From the NCBI RefSeq assembly GCF_000224145.3, contig NW_004190417.1, positions 1 through 64,000 on the forward strand: 64,000 nucleotides of DNA, given 5' to 3'. The notes below the pieces were generated by a model that worked only from the letters and a program-made list of their open reading frames with translations, made no database searches and was not told where the DNA came from. Shown here piece by piece: positions 1 through 23,764 of the stretch. Source of the stretch: Ciona intestinalis (taxonomy: Eukaryota > Chordata > Ascidiacea > Phlebobranchia > Cionidae). Made by a program: the position numbers and the translations under genes. Every line of letters starts with the position of its first letter. The stretch's first letter is position 1.

Positions 1-369
1 CGCTATAACATATCTGAAGCTGGAACGGGAGAAAATTCTATAAATATGTTTTTATGACGAATATTAATATTCATAATTAATATTTTTTCGAAATTTTTAT
101 TTTTTATTTTAGATTCGGTACCGCTGGGGTCTAGTTGGTACAGTGTCCAAATTTTAGGTTAGTGGTACCAGTAGAAGGTATCGAAAATGGCCGCTAAAAT
201 ATCTGTATTCTAGGATCACCTTGGTGCATAAAACAGTGAGAAAAACAAGATTATAACACATGGAGCTATACAGGGAAGACGGAAAAAATTTTCCGCTTGG
301 AGGCGATGACAAATTCGTTTCTCTATTTTATGGGGAGCAGTTAGTTTCACGGTTTATACACATAAGATA

Positions 370-405
370 TAAACCCCTAACCCCTAACTCCTAGCCCCTA
401 GCCCC
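370..405. repeat. Telomere-like C-rich tandem repeat, left block
   Basis: Short units of the form CCCCTAA and CCCCTAG are repeated here in tandem. They resemble degenerate copies of the chordate telomere repeat read on the C-rich strand. A second block in the same orientation lies at 855-896, and the TIR element at 406-854 sits between the two. Confidence 0.6.
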
Positions 406-854
406 CAGAGCCATAGAAATACCGAGTAGTCCAACCCATTGTTACGTAAAACACAAATTGAACGGCAATTTGGGTCCAAAATAACACAGTAGGTATAGGG
501 AAAATGTATGTTTTTCGGTAAATTACAGAAAAACTTGGGCCTAAAAACAAATTTAAAGGTTGAAAAATGTAAAAAACATGTGTTATTTGTTTTCTGTGTC
601 AAAAAAAGTCAAAAATTAGAATTAGAAGCCGTTGATTTGCGACATTTTAGTCATTTAATGCGGCTAAATTTATACATTTTTTTCTAAAAAATGTTTGGTA
701 AGGTAAATAGAAGCTGTTTTACACCTTCCCACAATAGGAAAACACAAACAAAACTTAACAAGTTCGTTTAAATCCATTGTCAAAGTCACCACTTTTGCTC
801 TATTTTGGACACACATAGACGGCAGTTGGACTACTCGGTGTTTATACGACTCTG
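406..854. mobile_element. TIR element (MITE-like) inside the telomere-like array
   Basis: The two ends are inverted repeats of about 30 bp. The left end (406-435) and the reverse complement of the right end (825-854) share CAGAG, then a few mismatches, then ACCGAGTAGTCCAAC. The interior has no credible coding frame, so this is a non-autonomous DNA element. It lies between two C-rich tandem blocks of the same orientation, as if it had split one array. I could not identify a clear target-site duplication or a superfamily. Confidence 0.6.
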
Positions 855-896
855 CTAGCTCCTAGCCCCTAGCCCCTAGCCCCTAGCCCCTAAACC
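855..896. repeat. Telomere-like C-rich tandem repeat, right block
   Basis: Several copies of a 7-bp unit TAGCCCC followed by TAAACCCC. The orientation matches the block at 370-405, which suggests one original array interrupted by the element between them. Confidence 0.65.
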
Positions 897-956
897 CCAA
901 ACTTGTCAAACAAAAAAAAACTTGAAAAAAAATATAAAAAAAGTATTCCACTGTGC

Positions 957-1028
957 GGGACTCGAACCCGGTAAAAATAAAACAAAGAGAGTTTACGACC
1001 ATACGCAAACCGTTACACTACAGACTCG
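957..1028 (-). pseudogene. tRNA-like sequence (tRNA pseudogene or SINE head)
   Basis: On the minus strand the sequence contains a perfect pol III B box, GGTTCGAGTCC, in a four-base-pair T-arm. About 45 bp upstream is an A-box-like TGTAGTGTAACGG. The 5' and 3' ends do not pair as an acceptor stem, and a normal anticodon arm is not evident, although GTTTGCG and CGTAAAC can form another hairpin. A functional tRNA is therefore unlikely. A relic tRNA or the head of a SINE fits better. Confidence 0.45.
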
Positions 1029-2275
1029 ACGACAATAAACACAACGAAAGAGCGTATATAACCGACCTAATGTGGGAAATCTGTTCTTACTAGTGTTTTA
1101 TGTATTCAGAAAGCTATTTTTATTATTTAATTAATTTGTTTTACACTTATTAACACTTTGTAGTGCTGTTTTGTTCGTTTTTCCGTATTTTTTAATTTAA
1201 ATAATTACCGCCTCTAGCGAAAAAAATTTCCGTCTTCTTTGTATAGTCCCATGTGATTATAACGTGCTGTAACGTTCGAAATATGTCACTACTACTGTGA
1301 CGTAACATTCGCTATTGTGACGTAATATATCGTTAATCTTACGCAAGTCAGGTAAATTACGATGACGCAGCATGTTTTTGCGCATTTTCAAAGTTAATTT
1401 TCGACACGAACGCCCGAGGTTTTTTAAAAAAAAAATTATACAGCGAGTATTAGGAAGATCTAAGGAACATTTTGAGACCAAAATTTTCACTGGTCACCAG
1501 CGGCAGTATTACCAAACGTCACACCTCTACCTGTATATATAGTTACAGTCTTGTCCACCTCACGCCTTATCAACTTCCATAAGTATTCGCTGTTGCAAAT
1601 GTGATGTTGCCAAGTTGCCAACTATTGTACGTCGCGACATAGCGTTTCTTATCTCTGTACATTTTTTTACACACAAATATATTGGGTGTCCAGCATGTGT
1701 GCTTTATGTGTATGCAACTGACTTGAAACTGTTAGTTTATCCGAATAATTGAAAGGATCAATCCTTTCTTTACATTTTTATATTGCCATTATACTTGTGA
1801 GTTTGAGATAAAATGAAGAGGAAATCTCAAGTGTGCACCCCAGCACCTTATCTCTTCATAGCAACCTGTTAATAAGTAGGGACCAGCTGGTTAAACCTCA
1901 ATCATTCATTTCCGAATCATATGCTTGCAGAAGTTTAGTATTAATGCATCACTACCGACAATTTAAATGTTCCTCTTTGCGGGAATCGGGGCCATCAATC
2001 ACCTCCAATTAAAATTATGAAAACACCTAAATCGAATAAAAGATGTCGAAATGACAAATTTAATAGCAACTTTGAATGGGAGTCGAATTATTTATTTATT
2101 AGTAAGTTAGCAACCCTTTTTAATTTACATTTAAGGAAATCTTTAATAACTGATGAGTGATGTCTACAAATCTTGACTAGAAAATTATTTAAATGCAGCA
2201 TGGTGAAATCAATGTCACCATAATCATCTTTTTCAGGTTTGTTTTGAGGTTCACTTGTATGGTAGGATAAAAGTA

Positions 2276-14233
<11,958 letters not shown>

Positions 14234-14534
14234 CAAACCAGATCTGAAAATCATCCTCAAACTTCTGCTTTTATGTAGTGTTTAAAATGCCTGCCATTGT
14301 GGCCATTTAGTAAAATTGAAATGTATATTATTGGAATTGTGAAATTTAATTGTTTAAGATACATAACGAATCTAACTTACGAAACCGGCAACAACAGTAG
14401 TTATAGCATGGTCGTTTAGTTGTGAATTATCACATATGGCATATGCAATGGCTGATAAACCATAACGTTTAGAGTTTTTTACTATGATTCTTTGTGGGTG
14501 AGGTCCTTGTGAAGTACCGCTCCATTCGGATTCC

Positions 14535-14800
14535 AACTACAACACAGTCCAACCAACTACATCTCCAACCCTCGTGTCACTCATAAACTACCACACTTTC
14601 CAACTTTGTGTATGATTTTCCCTTTAATATTGCTTATAGTTTGGACAACCCATTAGAGATCGAGAAGTTGAGAAATGTCTGTTATGTGTCTTGCCCAAGG
14701 ACACATACACCGATCAGTATTAATTTCGTCGTCAAGCATCAAACCGGGTATCCTTTAGTTAAGATGCAAGCGCCTAAACCTATGAGCCATGGCGCCGGAA
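14535..14800 (-). mobile_element. tRNA-derived SINE (reverse orientation)
   Basis: The conserved block TGTCTTGCCCAAGGACACAT lies at about 14689, flanked by TTTGGACAACCCATTAGAG on one side. The decayed tRNA-like head ends in CATGGCGCC on the other side. The order matches the better-preserved copy at 21775-22105. Confidence 0.7.
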
Positions 14801-14867
14801 CAATAAAAGAGGTTAGTTAAGGGTGGCTATTACCATGTGATCGCATGACCAAGAAGATTATAGATAT

Positions 14868-15001
14868 TATAGCGACCGTTTAAGGTAACTTCTACTGGTG
14901 TCATTAACCAAAATTTGGGCACTGTACTATCAAAGTATATATACTATTAGTATATATGCTTTGGTGCTATGTAGAATAGATTCTAGACCCCAGCGGTAGC
15001 C
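14868..15001 (-). repeat. Dispersed repeat, copy related to 112-206
   Basis: CTTCTACTGGT, CATTAACC, AAAATTTGG, CACTGTAC and TCTAGACCCCAGCGGTA occur here in the same order as in the reverse complement of 112-206. An AT-rich insertion separates the last two blocks in this copy. Confidence 0.6.
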
Positions 15002-15600
15002 TACCAATGTCGCAGAAATCTGGTTTCCATCGGTTCCCGCGCATGCGCAAATTTAGCGAAACTTACATTTTATCAGGAATATAGAAAACGGGTTCCAACT
15101 AAAATAACAATTCTTGAATGCGACGCGTTTTGTTTGTTTCACAGAATTTAAGATATATCTTTTAATTTCTATATAAAAAGTTTTTTTAACATTCAAATAT
15201 TCTTCAAGACACTATTACCCTTTTTGCATGGTCACTTTTATGCGCGTAAATACTCGCATATTTACTCGCAAAAAACAAAGTTAACACGCATAACGTCATA
15301 GGCGTGTCATCTACTGCAGTTTCACTTTTAAGAGCCTAATCATTTTCGGGTTATATTTTTACAGTTTTTAGCTGGTAATAGCCCCATAAAGCATCAAAAC
15401 CTGTTTTATAAACTAGATTTAACAATATTGCGCTAAAATAAGCTCACTCAATGTTGATACGCGCATAAACCAATGACCATGCAAAATAACGCGGTAAGCG
15501 GGTTATCATATGACAAGCTAATTCGAATCGCTATTCGCATTAACTTTTTACCATGCAAAAAGGGTTTATGACGTATGACCAGTGACTACACATTTTTCGT

Positions 15601-17100
15601 CGACATTTTCCGTGACGTCACACTTTTCGTGACGTCATGTTTTTCGTGACGTCACATTTTTGATGACGTCACATTTTTGGTGACGTCACACTTTTCGTGA
15701 CGTCATAATTTTCTGTGACGTCACATTTTTGATGACGTCACATTTTTCGTGACGTCATACTTTTCGTGACGTCACAAATTTGATGACGTAACAATTTTAT
15801 GACGTCACATTTCCGTGACGTCACATTTTTCGATGACGTCACATTTTTCGTGACGTCATATTTTTCGTGACGTCATATTTTTCGTGACGTCACATTTTTG
15901 ATGACGTCACATTTTTGGTGACGTCACACTTTTCGTGACGTCATAATTTTCTGTGACGTCACATTTTTGATGACGTCACATTTTTCGTGACGTCATACTT
16001 TTCGTGACGTCACAAATTTGATGACGTAACAATTTTGTTGACGTCACATTTTTCGTGACGTCATCCTTTTCGTGACGTCACAAATTTAATGACGTCACAA
16101 TTTTGCTGACGTCACATTTTTCGTGACGTCACAATTTTGCTGACGTCACATTTTTGGTGACGTCACATTTTCTGTGACGTCACAATTTTGCCGACGTCAC
16201 ATTTTTCGTGACGTCATAATTTTGGTGACGTATAATCTGTGACGTCACATTTTGCTGACCTCATATTTTGTGACGTCACGTTTTTCGTGACGTTATATTT
16301 TCCAAAACGCTGACCTCATATTTTGCTGACGTCACGTTTTTCGTGACGTTATATTTTCCAAAACGTCATATTATCCGTGATGTCACATTATCCGTGACGT
16401 CACATTTTTCGTGACGTCACATTTTTCGTGACGTCACGTTTTATTTTTGCCCCGCTGGCAATTTTCGNNNNNNNNNNNNNNNNNNNNNNNNNNNNNNNNN
16501 NNNNNNNNNNNNNNNNNACATTTTTCGTGACGTCATATTTTTCATGACGTCACATTTTTGATGACGTCACATTTTTGGTGACGTCACACTTTTCGTGACG
16601 TCATAATTTTCTGTGACGTCACATTTTTCGTGACGTCATACTTTTCGTGACGTCACATTTTTGGTGACGTCATATTTTCCGTGACGTCATACTTTTCGTG
16701 ACGTCACAAATTTGATGACGTCACAATTTTGCTGACGTCACATTTTTCATGACGTCACAATTTTGCTGACGTCACATTTTTCGTGACGTCACAATTTTGC
16801 TGACGTCACATTTTTGGTGACGTCACATTTTCTGTGACGTCACAATTTTGCCGACGTCACATTTTTCGTGACGTCATAATTTTGGTGACGTATAATCCGT
16901 GACGTCACATTTTGCTGACCTCATATTTTGTGACGTCACGTTTTTCGTGACGTTATATTTTCCAAAACGCTGACCTCATATTTTGCTGACGTCACGTTTT
17001 TCGTGACGTTATATTTTCCAAAACGTCATATTATCCGTGATGTCACATTATCCGTGACGTCACATTTTTCGCGACGTCACATTTTTCGTGACGTCACGTT
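15601..17100. repeat. Satellite of a ~17-bp unit containing TGACGTCA (CRE palindrome)
   Basis: The array consists of TGACGTCA separated by AT-rich spacers such as CATTTTTCG, CAATTTTGC and TATTTTTCG. The unit is about 17 bp, with on the order of 80 copies counting both sides of the N gap at 16468-16517. TGACGTCA is the consensus site for CREB/ATF bZIP factors and contains a CpG. Higher-order periods are visible: 15661 onward recurs 238 bp later, and much of 15840-16467 recurs 660 bp later. Open frames inside the array are artefacts of the repeat. Confidence 0.97.
16468..16517. other. Assembly gap (50 N) within the satellite
   Basis: Fifty unknown bases interrupt the tandem array. The sequence before the gap (GCCCCGCTGGCAATTTT) is the same as the right-hand boundary of the array at 17108-17124. 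The copy number here is therefore not reliable. Confidence 0.95.
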
Positions 17101-17874
17101 TTATTTTTGCCCCGCTGGCAATTCTGCGATCGAGTATTGCGCTGTTTATGTTTCGTTTGGTCTGGTTAGAAAATCGTTTACAACTTAGTTTGGACGTTAG
17201 AGCAATTTTGCCAGCTTACATCGTGAAATGAGGTATAGGTACTTACTACAAAGCACTGTAGAAATTGAACTACGGATTACTCGATGACCATTATTGGTTG
17301 TGTTTATAGCGGTAAGCATTAACTGATTACGAGTTCGTAAACAAAGCCACTTTAATGGAACGATATACCAATGTTTACGTACTTTCACTTTGTAGCACTA
17401 GCAGGCAAGTAAAATGTTTGACTACCTACATAGGTTAACGCAGTTAGTTAAAGTCTGGATCACGCTTATAAAAGTTGGTTTTAAATGAAAATTTACACTA
17501 TCAGTGGTATTTTTTTCTGAAAAAACAATTAGTTTGGCCAAAAAACGTTTTTAAAAGTACCAAAAAATCCGTCCATTGATGCGTCACTTGCGGTCACTAT
17601 GACGTAAATTACGTCACAATCTGTTCTAATCGATCAGCTGATTTAGGCTTTGCTAGCAGAAAATGAATTTATGTTTGCAGCAAAACATAGTGTTCTTTGT
17701 TACTTTAGTTTACATGACAAAGAAACTAGCACAGCCTGTTAAAGTCGGTAGGTTATACGTAAATAACACGAAATAATATTGTACGCTTTGAAAATTAAGT
17801 CTAAACATTATTTTTCTTGCTCTACTGCTATAGTTTTTAACATGTTACCTACACATTATATTATTATACAAATT

Positions 17875-17982
17875 ACAATAGTAAACGGGAACGACCTGCG
17901 AAAGAGACAGAGTGTATCAACTCTCTCTTTTACCGACATTGGAGATGCGCGTTCTTTTTCTTTTTTATATCTGTGGTCGGAG
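17875..17982 (+). repeat. Dispersed repeat, copy A
   Basis: CAATAGTAAACGGGAACGAC, a GAGAG-rich stretch, AGTGTATCA, ACTCTCTC, TTTACCGACATT and GAGATGCG recur in the same order and orientation at 18625-18736. It follows a MITE-interior fragment. Confidence 0.65.
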
Positions 17983-18526
17983 CCAAGTCGGAGCGAATAT
18001 AAAACGACAACGTCATTTCCATTACTCAATGCCTCTGCGACTCTGACACAAATGCGAGAGTCCACTCCTAAACTCGTTATTTTATACTAGTGGCCTTTCT
18101 CTCGTTTGTAGTTATAATTCAGGTCTCTTGTTATGCATGTTATGTGCGACAACCACTGAGCTATATATAGTAATACATGTAATTTATTATATGACATTGA
18201 TATCTATGGCGACAACGAACTATCTGTCATCACCACAGAAATAAAAAAAGAGTAGAACGCGCAACTGCCCAAAACCGTGATATATTCTTTTTCCATTCAC
18301 GTGACCGCAAACTCCGTCCCCATTTCGCTTGGTCTCCATTGTAAAAAATAGGCACACAGTGGTTTTAGTTGTTTATTTCAAAAACCATACCAGCTATTCA
18401 AGTTTATTAGGCCAGTTAGTTATTTGGTAGGTTAACGCTTACTGTTTATCGCAAAAAAAAATATATATAGAAAAATATATATACTTGGAATGTTGGAAAA
18501 AGTTATTTTTCGCTATAACTCTAAAT

Positions 18527-18564
18527 CAGAGTCCGTATATAAACATGTTTATATACGGACTCTG
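18527..18564. repeat. Perfect 38-bp palindrome
   Basis: The left arm CAGAGTCCGTATATAAA and right arm TTTATATACGGACTCTG are exact reverse complements around a central CATG, itself palindromic. There is no unpaired loop. It lies about 460 bp upstream of the EGLN start codon. Confidence 0.95.
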
Positions 18565-18624
18565 CTGTAAATGAAGTCTAAAAACGAAAAAAAAACTACA
18601 TAAAAGGCCCTGGCTTCCATTGAC

Positions 18625-18736
18625 TACAATAGTAAACGGGAACGACTCGCGAAAAAGAGAGAGTGTATCAGCTCTCTCCTTTACCGACATTAGAGATGCG
18701 TGTTGCCGCGTTCCACTCTTTTTATTTTTGTGGTCA
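18625..18736 (+). repeat. Dispersed repeat, copy B
   Basis: A diverged copy of 17875-17982 in the same orientation, about 750 bp further on and close to the EGLN gene. It is possibly an unclassified SINE or MITE fragment. Confidence 0.65.
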
Positions 18737-18820
18737 TCACTGCCTTCTCATATGCCACAGAAATCACAGAAAAATAACCCACCGATTTTGTCAGAATGTT
18801 AATTATTGAATGAGGGGCGA

Positions 18821-18825
18821 ACGTG
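18821..18825 (+). promoter_or_regulatory. Candidate hypoxia-response core (ACGTG) upstream of EGLN
   Basis: The core RCGTG motif bound by HIF/ARNT occurs as ACGTG about 200 bp before the EGLN ATG. Vertebrate EGLN1 and EGLN3 are HIF targets in a feedback loop. A five-base motif is expected often by chance, so this is only a candidate. Confidence 0.2.
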
Positions 18826-19019
18826 ACTTCGTTTATGTTGAAAATGGTGTCTTATAAACACCGAAAATATTAAATATAAGCACAAGCCTCAATCTCTGAC
18901 GCGAGGATTCTTTACTAGTTCAAATTATTGTATTACAGAAAGATGATTACATGGCAAATGTCGATTATTTTGTAATTTTTTACCTGTTTCTGTAATCGAA
19001 GACAGACTAATGTGCTGCC

Positions 19020-21036
<2,017 letters not shown>

Positions 21037-21528
21037 CACCAACTTTATCAACAAAAATCAAACCATAAAACTACAAGTCGGTATTATTATGTGATATATG
21101 TCACATAAGATTGTATCAGATGATTTATTGATTTTATTTAAATATTAACTTAATTGTGTGATTTTATACAAACCATTGTCTATGTATAAATTCTTGAACC
21201 CCAACTCTGATATTTTTCATACCACACAACAGAGGTTTGTTATTTGTGTTTCATTACTATATGGTTATTTTTACTGTTGAATTAAGGTGCAACTTGTCTT
21301 TCTTTTACAAATGCATCACCTTAAACAGTTTTATTTTGCTATTGTTATTTAATTATTTCGCTTTAATTTATTGCTTTGTATTAAAATTGTGGATGTGTAC
21401 TATCAAATTCTGGGATGTAGCGAGGAAGTATAAACATTCGCGGTTTAGCTTATTAGATAGCTTGTAGTTTCACGTTCACCACTCCGGTATCGTTTGCCGG
21501 TGTCGTGATATATTCGTTCTGATTGATA

Positions 21529-21720
21529 TATAGTAGGGTGGGGGAAGATAGGACACCTTTAATACATAATATCCAAATAGCCTGATCGTGTTTTAAACAA
21601 TTAACAACGGTCTGTGGAAGTCGTGGGAATACGGTTTTATAATTCATTGAATGTTCTTTGTTTACTACCAAAGGGAAAGAGAAAACTAAACGAAAAGGTG
21701 TCCCATCTCCCCCTACTATA
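21529..21720. mobile_element. Short MITE (TAGTAGGGTGGGGGAAGAT family), complete
   Basis: The 192-bp copy begins TATAGTAGGGTGGGGGAAGA and ends CATCTCCCCCTACTATA, forming terminal inverted repeats flanked by TA. The interior carries TAATATCCAAATA, ATCGTGTTTTAAACAATTA and TACTACCAAA blocks shared with the copies at 26552-26740, 36131-36324 and (reversed) 54886-55085. Confidence 0.85.
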
Positions 21721-21774
21721 TTTCTACCGGGCGCTATTGCGCATTCCCCGAGACGCTGTCGGAACAAATACAAT

Positions 21775-22105
21775 GGTACAAATTTATGAATGAATGTAAC
21801 TTACTTTATCCTGGCGTGGCCGGAAAACGCCAGTCGTTATAACACGGGTTTAACACCTCGTGCCAGCTTACGAGTTACCATTTATGTTACTTGTGGGTGA
21901 TTATTGTTTGGAAGTTTTTTTTTCTATTATTGTTATGTATGGCTGATAATTTGAACAAGCCATTAGTGACCACTGGGTTGGAGCAATTGCCGTTAAGTGT
22001 CTTGCCCAAGGACACATACGCCCACAAAGGTAGCCGCGTCGAGCCTTAGACCCATTACCTATGGGTTACAGGCAAGCGCGCTAACCACTATGCCACGGCG
22101 CCGGT
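21775..22105 (-). mobile_element. tRNA-derived SINE, near full length
   Basis: In reverse the element starts with GGCGCCGTGGCATAGTGGTT, a tRNA-like head with A-box character, and GTAACCCATAGG. A B-box-like GGGTCTAAGGCTCGACGC follows. The conserved GTCCTTGGGCAAGACACTTA core and the AACACCC/CCGGCCACGCCAGG tail come next. This is the best-preserved copy in the window. Confidence 0.85.
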
Positions 22106-22394
22106 CAATTCAGACACGACGTCAGCACATTCAAACTTCTTGTTAACCGAGTTAGCGCCGATGCTTCCAATTATGTTCTATTCATTCTAACCTCGTTATC
22201 GCCATGTATCACGCCCATACGTCCACTCCTTTTTCCCTTCAAACCATTTTCTGCCTGCTATATATACTGTTGTGTAATCGCAATTTACTAACAAAAAATG
22301 ACGAGATTAACAAATGACGGGATGAGAATGTTATAACGATTCGACGAACAGACAAATACAGTTGCTAAAACTGAGGGTACAGAACCGTGTGATT

Positions 22395-22620
22395 TCTTGC
22401 CGGGTGTCTAAATGTCCTAGCTTGGACAAGATACTTGACGGCAATTGCTCCAACCCAGTGGTCACTAGTGGGTTGTCCAAATTATAAGCCACACATCAAA
22501 ATGAAAAAAACAAACAGTATACTTGGTAATTCGAAAGCTGTCGCGTGGTTGTATGAACACCCGTGTTATAACTACTGTCATTTTCCGATCACGCGAGTCC
22601 GATCACGCCAGCATAATTTG
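22395..22620 (+). mobile_element. tRNA-derived SINE, 5' truncated
   Basis: TGTCCTAGCTTGGACAAGAT, GGCAATTGCTCCAACCCAGT, GTGGTCACTAGTGGGTTGTC and the GTTATAACTACTGT tail appear in consensus order. The tRNA head is missing. It abuts the long MITE beginning at 22624. Confidence 0.8.
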
Positions 22621-22623
22621 GTA

Positions 22624-23764
22624 TATAGTACAATGGGGGAAGTTGGGACACTTAAGCACATATTAAAAATATTTCCAAAATCAAAATAGATGACGTTTTT
22701 TGGGTAATACCAAGAATTAGTACTATCCTTTCTTTATTAATTGACAACCATTTAATAAAATATATTAAAACACACGAGAGTTTTCTTTTTACAGACCCCC
22801 ATTTAATGATAATCAGGAAAATAAGGTTACAGAATTATTCGACAGTAATATCACGACTTTATAAAACGCCCGTTAAAGCGGATTACTGTTTTTAAATATT
22901 AAGAAAATATGTAAAATAGAAACAGTAGGCTATACTTTGAACAGGTAAAAAAATGCGAAATAGTAAGGTGCTATTTTTGAATGCTCGCCAAACCATATAG
23001 TAAAGCCAATGAATGTTTTTAGTTTGCGTGTGCGAGCGATTAAACTAGTTTCATAGCTTCATAATACAACCTTGAATTTTTCGTACAGTTTGATTTTGTT
23101 TCATGAAACTAGTTTTAGTTTTGTAAAAAAAAAACACTGAGATATAAGCATAAAGAAAATAGGCAGGGGTCAATATGACTTTAATTTTGAGATAAAAACA
23201 ACAAAAAAATATCGGTTAAACGTTATATATATGAAGTTAACATGGCAAAGAAACTATCACAGCCTGTTAAATTCGGTAGGTTAACTACATGTTGCAGAAT
23301 ACTGCTAATGTAAATATATTTCAATTTAGAGTCCCAACTTTCCCCGCATTGTAATACCCATTCTTGTTCAAACAATACCAATTGTTATAGGCAACATGTT
23401 AAAACTATAGCAGTAGAGTACAGCAAGGAAAAGAATGTTTAAACCTGGTTTTCAAAGCGTACAGTATTAGTTTGTGTTATTTACGTGTATTCCTAATAAT
23501 AAATACACTCATTAATCAAAATTAACAATGATTTAAACTGTCCCATCTTATCCTGTGTGTTTTCGAATTTGTAAAATTTCAGCTGTTGTGCGGGTCGCTG
23601 AATAACTCCACGTGTGTTTTATTATATATTTTTGAATTGTTGTCAATTAATAAAGGAATGATAGAACTAATTCGTGGTATTACCCCAAAATCGCAATTTA
23701 TTTTGATTTTGGAAATATTTGGCAATATGTGCTAAAGTGTCCCATCTTCCCCCATCGTGCTATA
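22624..23764. mobile_element. Long MITE of the same TIR family (~1.1 kb)
   Basis: The element starts TATAGTACAATGGGGGAAGT and ends CATCTTCCCCCATCGTGCTATA, with TIRs related to those of the short MITEs. Interior blocks such as AAACTAGTTTCATAGCTTCA, AGCACAGCCTGTTAAA-like and GGAATGATAGAACTAATTCG recur in other long copies (34968-36424, 52309-53165, 55560-56030). No transposase frame was found, so it is non-autonomous or a relic. Confidence 0.75.

Larger units (their letters stand above)
1..2275. other. Repeat-rich region upstream of DDX23
   Basis: I see no convincing gene in this stretch. It holds a dispersed repeat near 112-206, C-rich telomere-like arrays around 370-405 and 855-896, a TIR element between them, and a tRNA-like sequence on the minus strand near 957-1028. 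The open frames here are short and have no recognisable domain or splice-site support. Just before the DDX23 start, at 2226-2235, there is a pyrimidine-rich stretch ending in TTTTTCAG, which looks like a splice or trans-splice acceptor for the 5' end of the DDX23 message. Confidence 0.6.
14234..15600. other. Intergenic region downstream of DDX23
   Basis: No gene was recognised. The stretch contains a SINE near 14535-14800, a dispersed repeat at 14868-15001, and the NRF1-like palindrome GCGCATGCGC at about 15041. No canonical AATAAA was found close behind the DDX23 stop; a variant signal may be used. Confidence 0.5.
17101..19019. other. Intergenic region between satellite and EGLN gene
   Basis: No gene was recognised. 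The stretch contains a MITE-interior fragment near 17697-17880, a pair of ~100-bp repeats at 17875-17982 and 18625-18736, and a perfect 38-bp palindrome at 18527-18564. The putative EGLN promoter includes ACGTG at 18821-18825. Confidence 0.5.

Noticed and set aside
957..1028. Functional tRNA gene on the minus strand
   Set aside because: The B box is perfect, but the acceptor stem does not pair and the anticodon arm is abnormal.
15041..15050. GCGCATGCGC as an NRF1-type promoter site
   Set aside because: The palindrome is real, but no gene start lies nearby, so a promoter role is unsupported.
15601..17100. Regularly spaced repeats suggesting a CRISPR array
   Set aside because: The unit is ~17 bp with degenerate AT-rich spacers of only 8-10 bp, in a eukaryotic context. 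It is a simple satellite.
17003..17188. Open reading frame with repeated RDVT words
   Set aside because: It is a translation of the tandem repeat and continues into unrelated flanking sequence.
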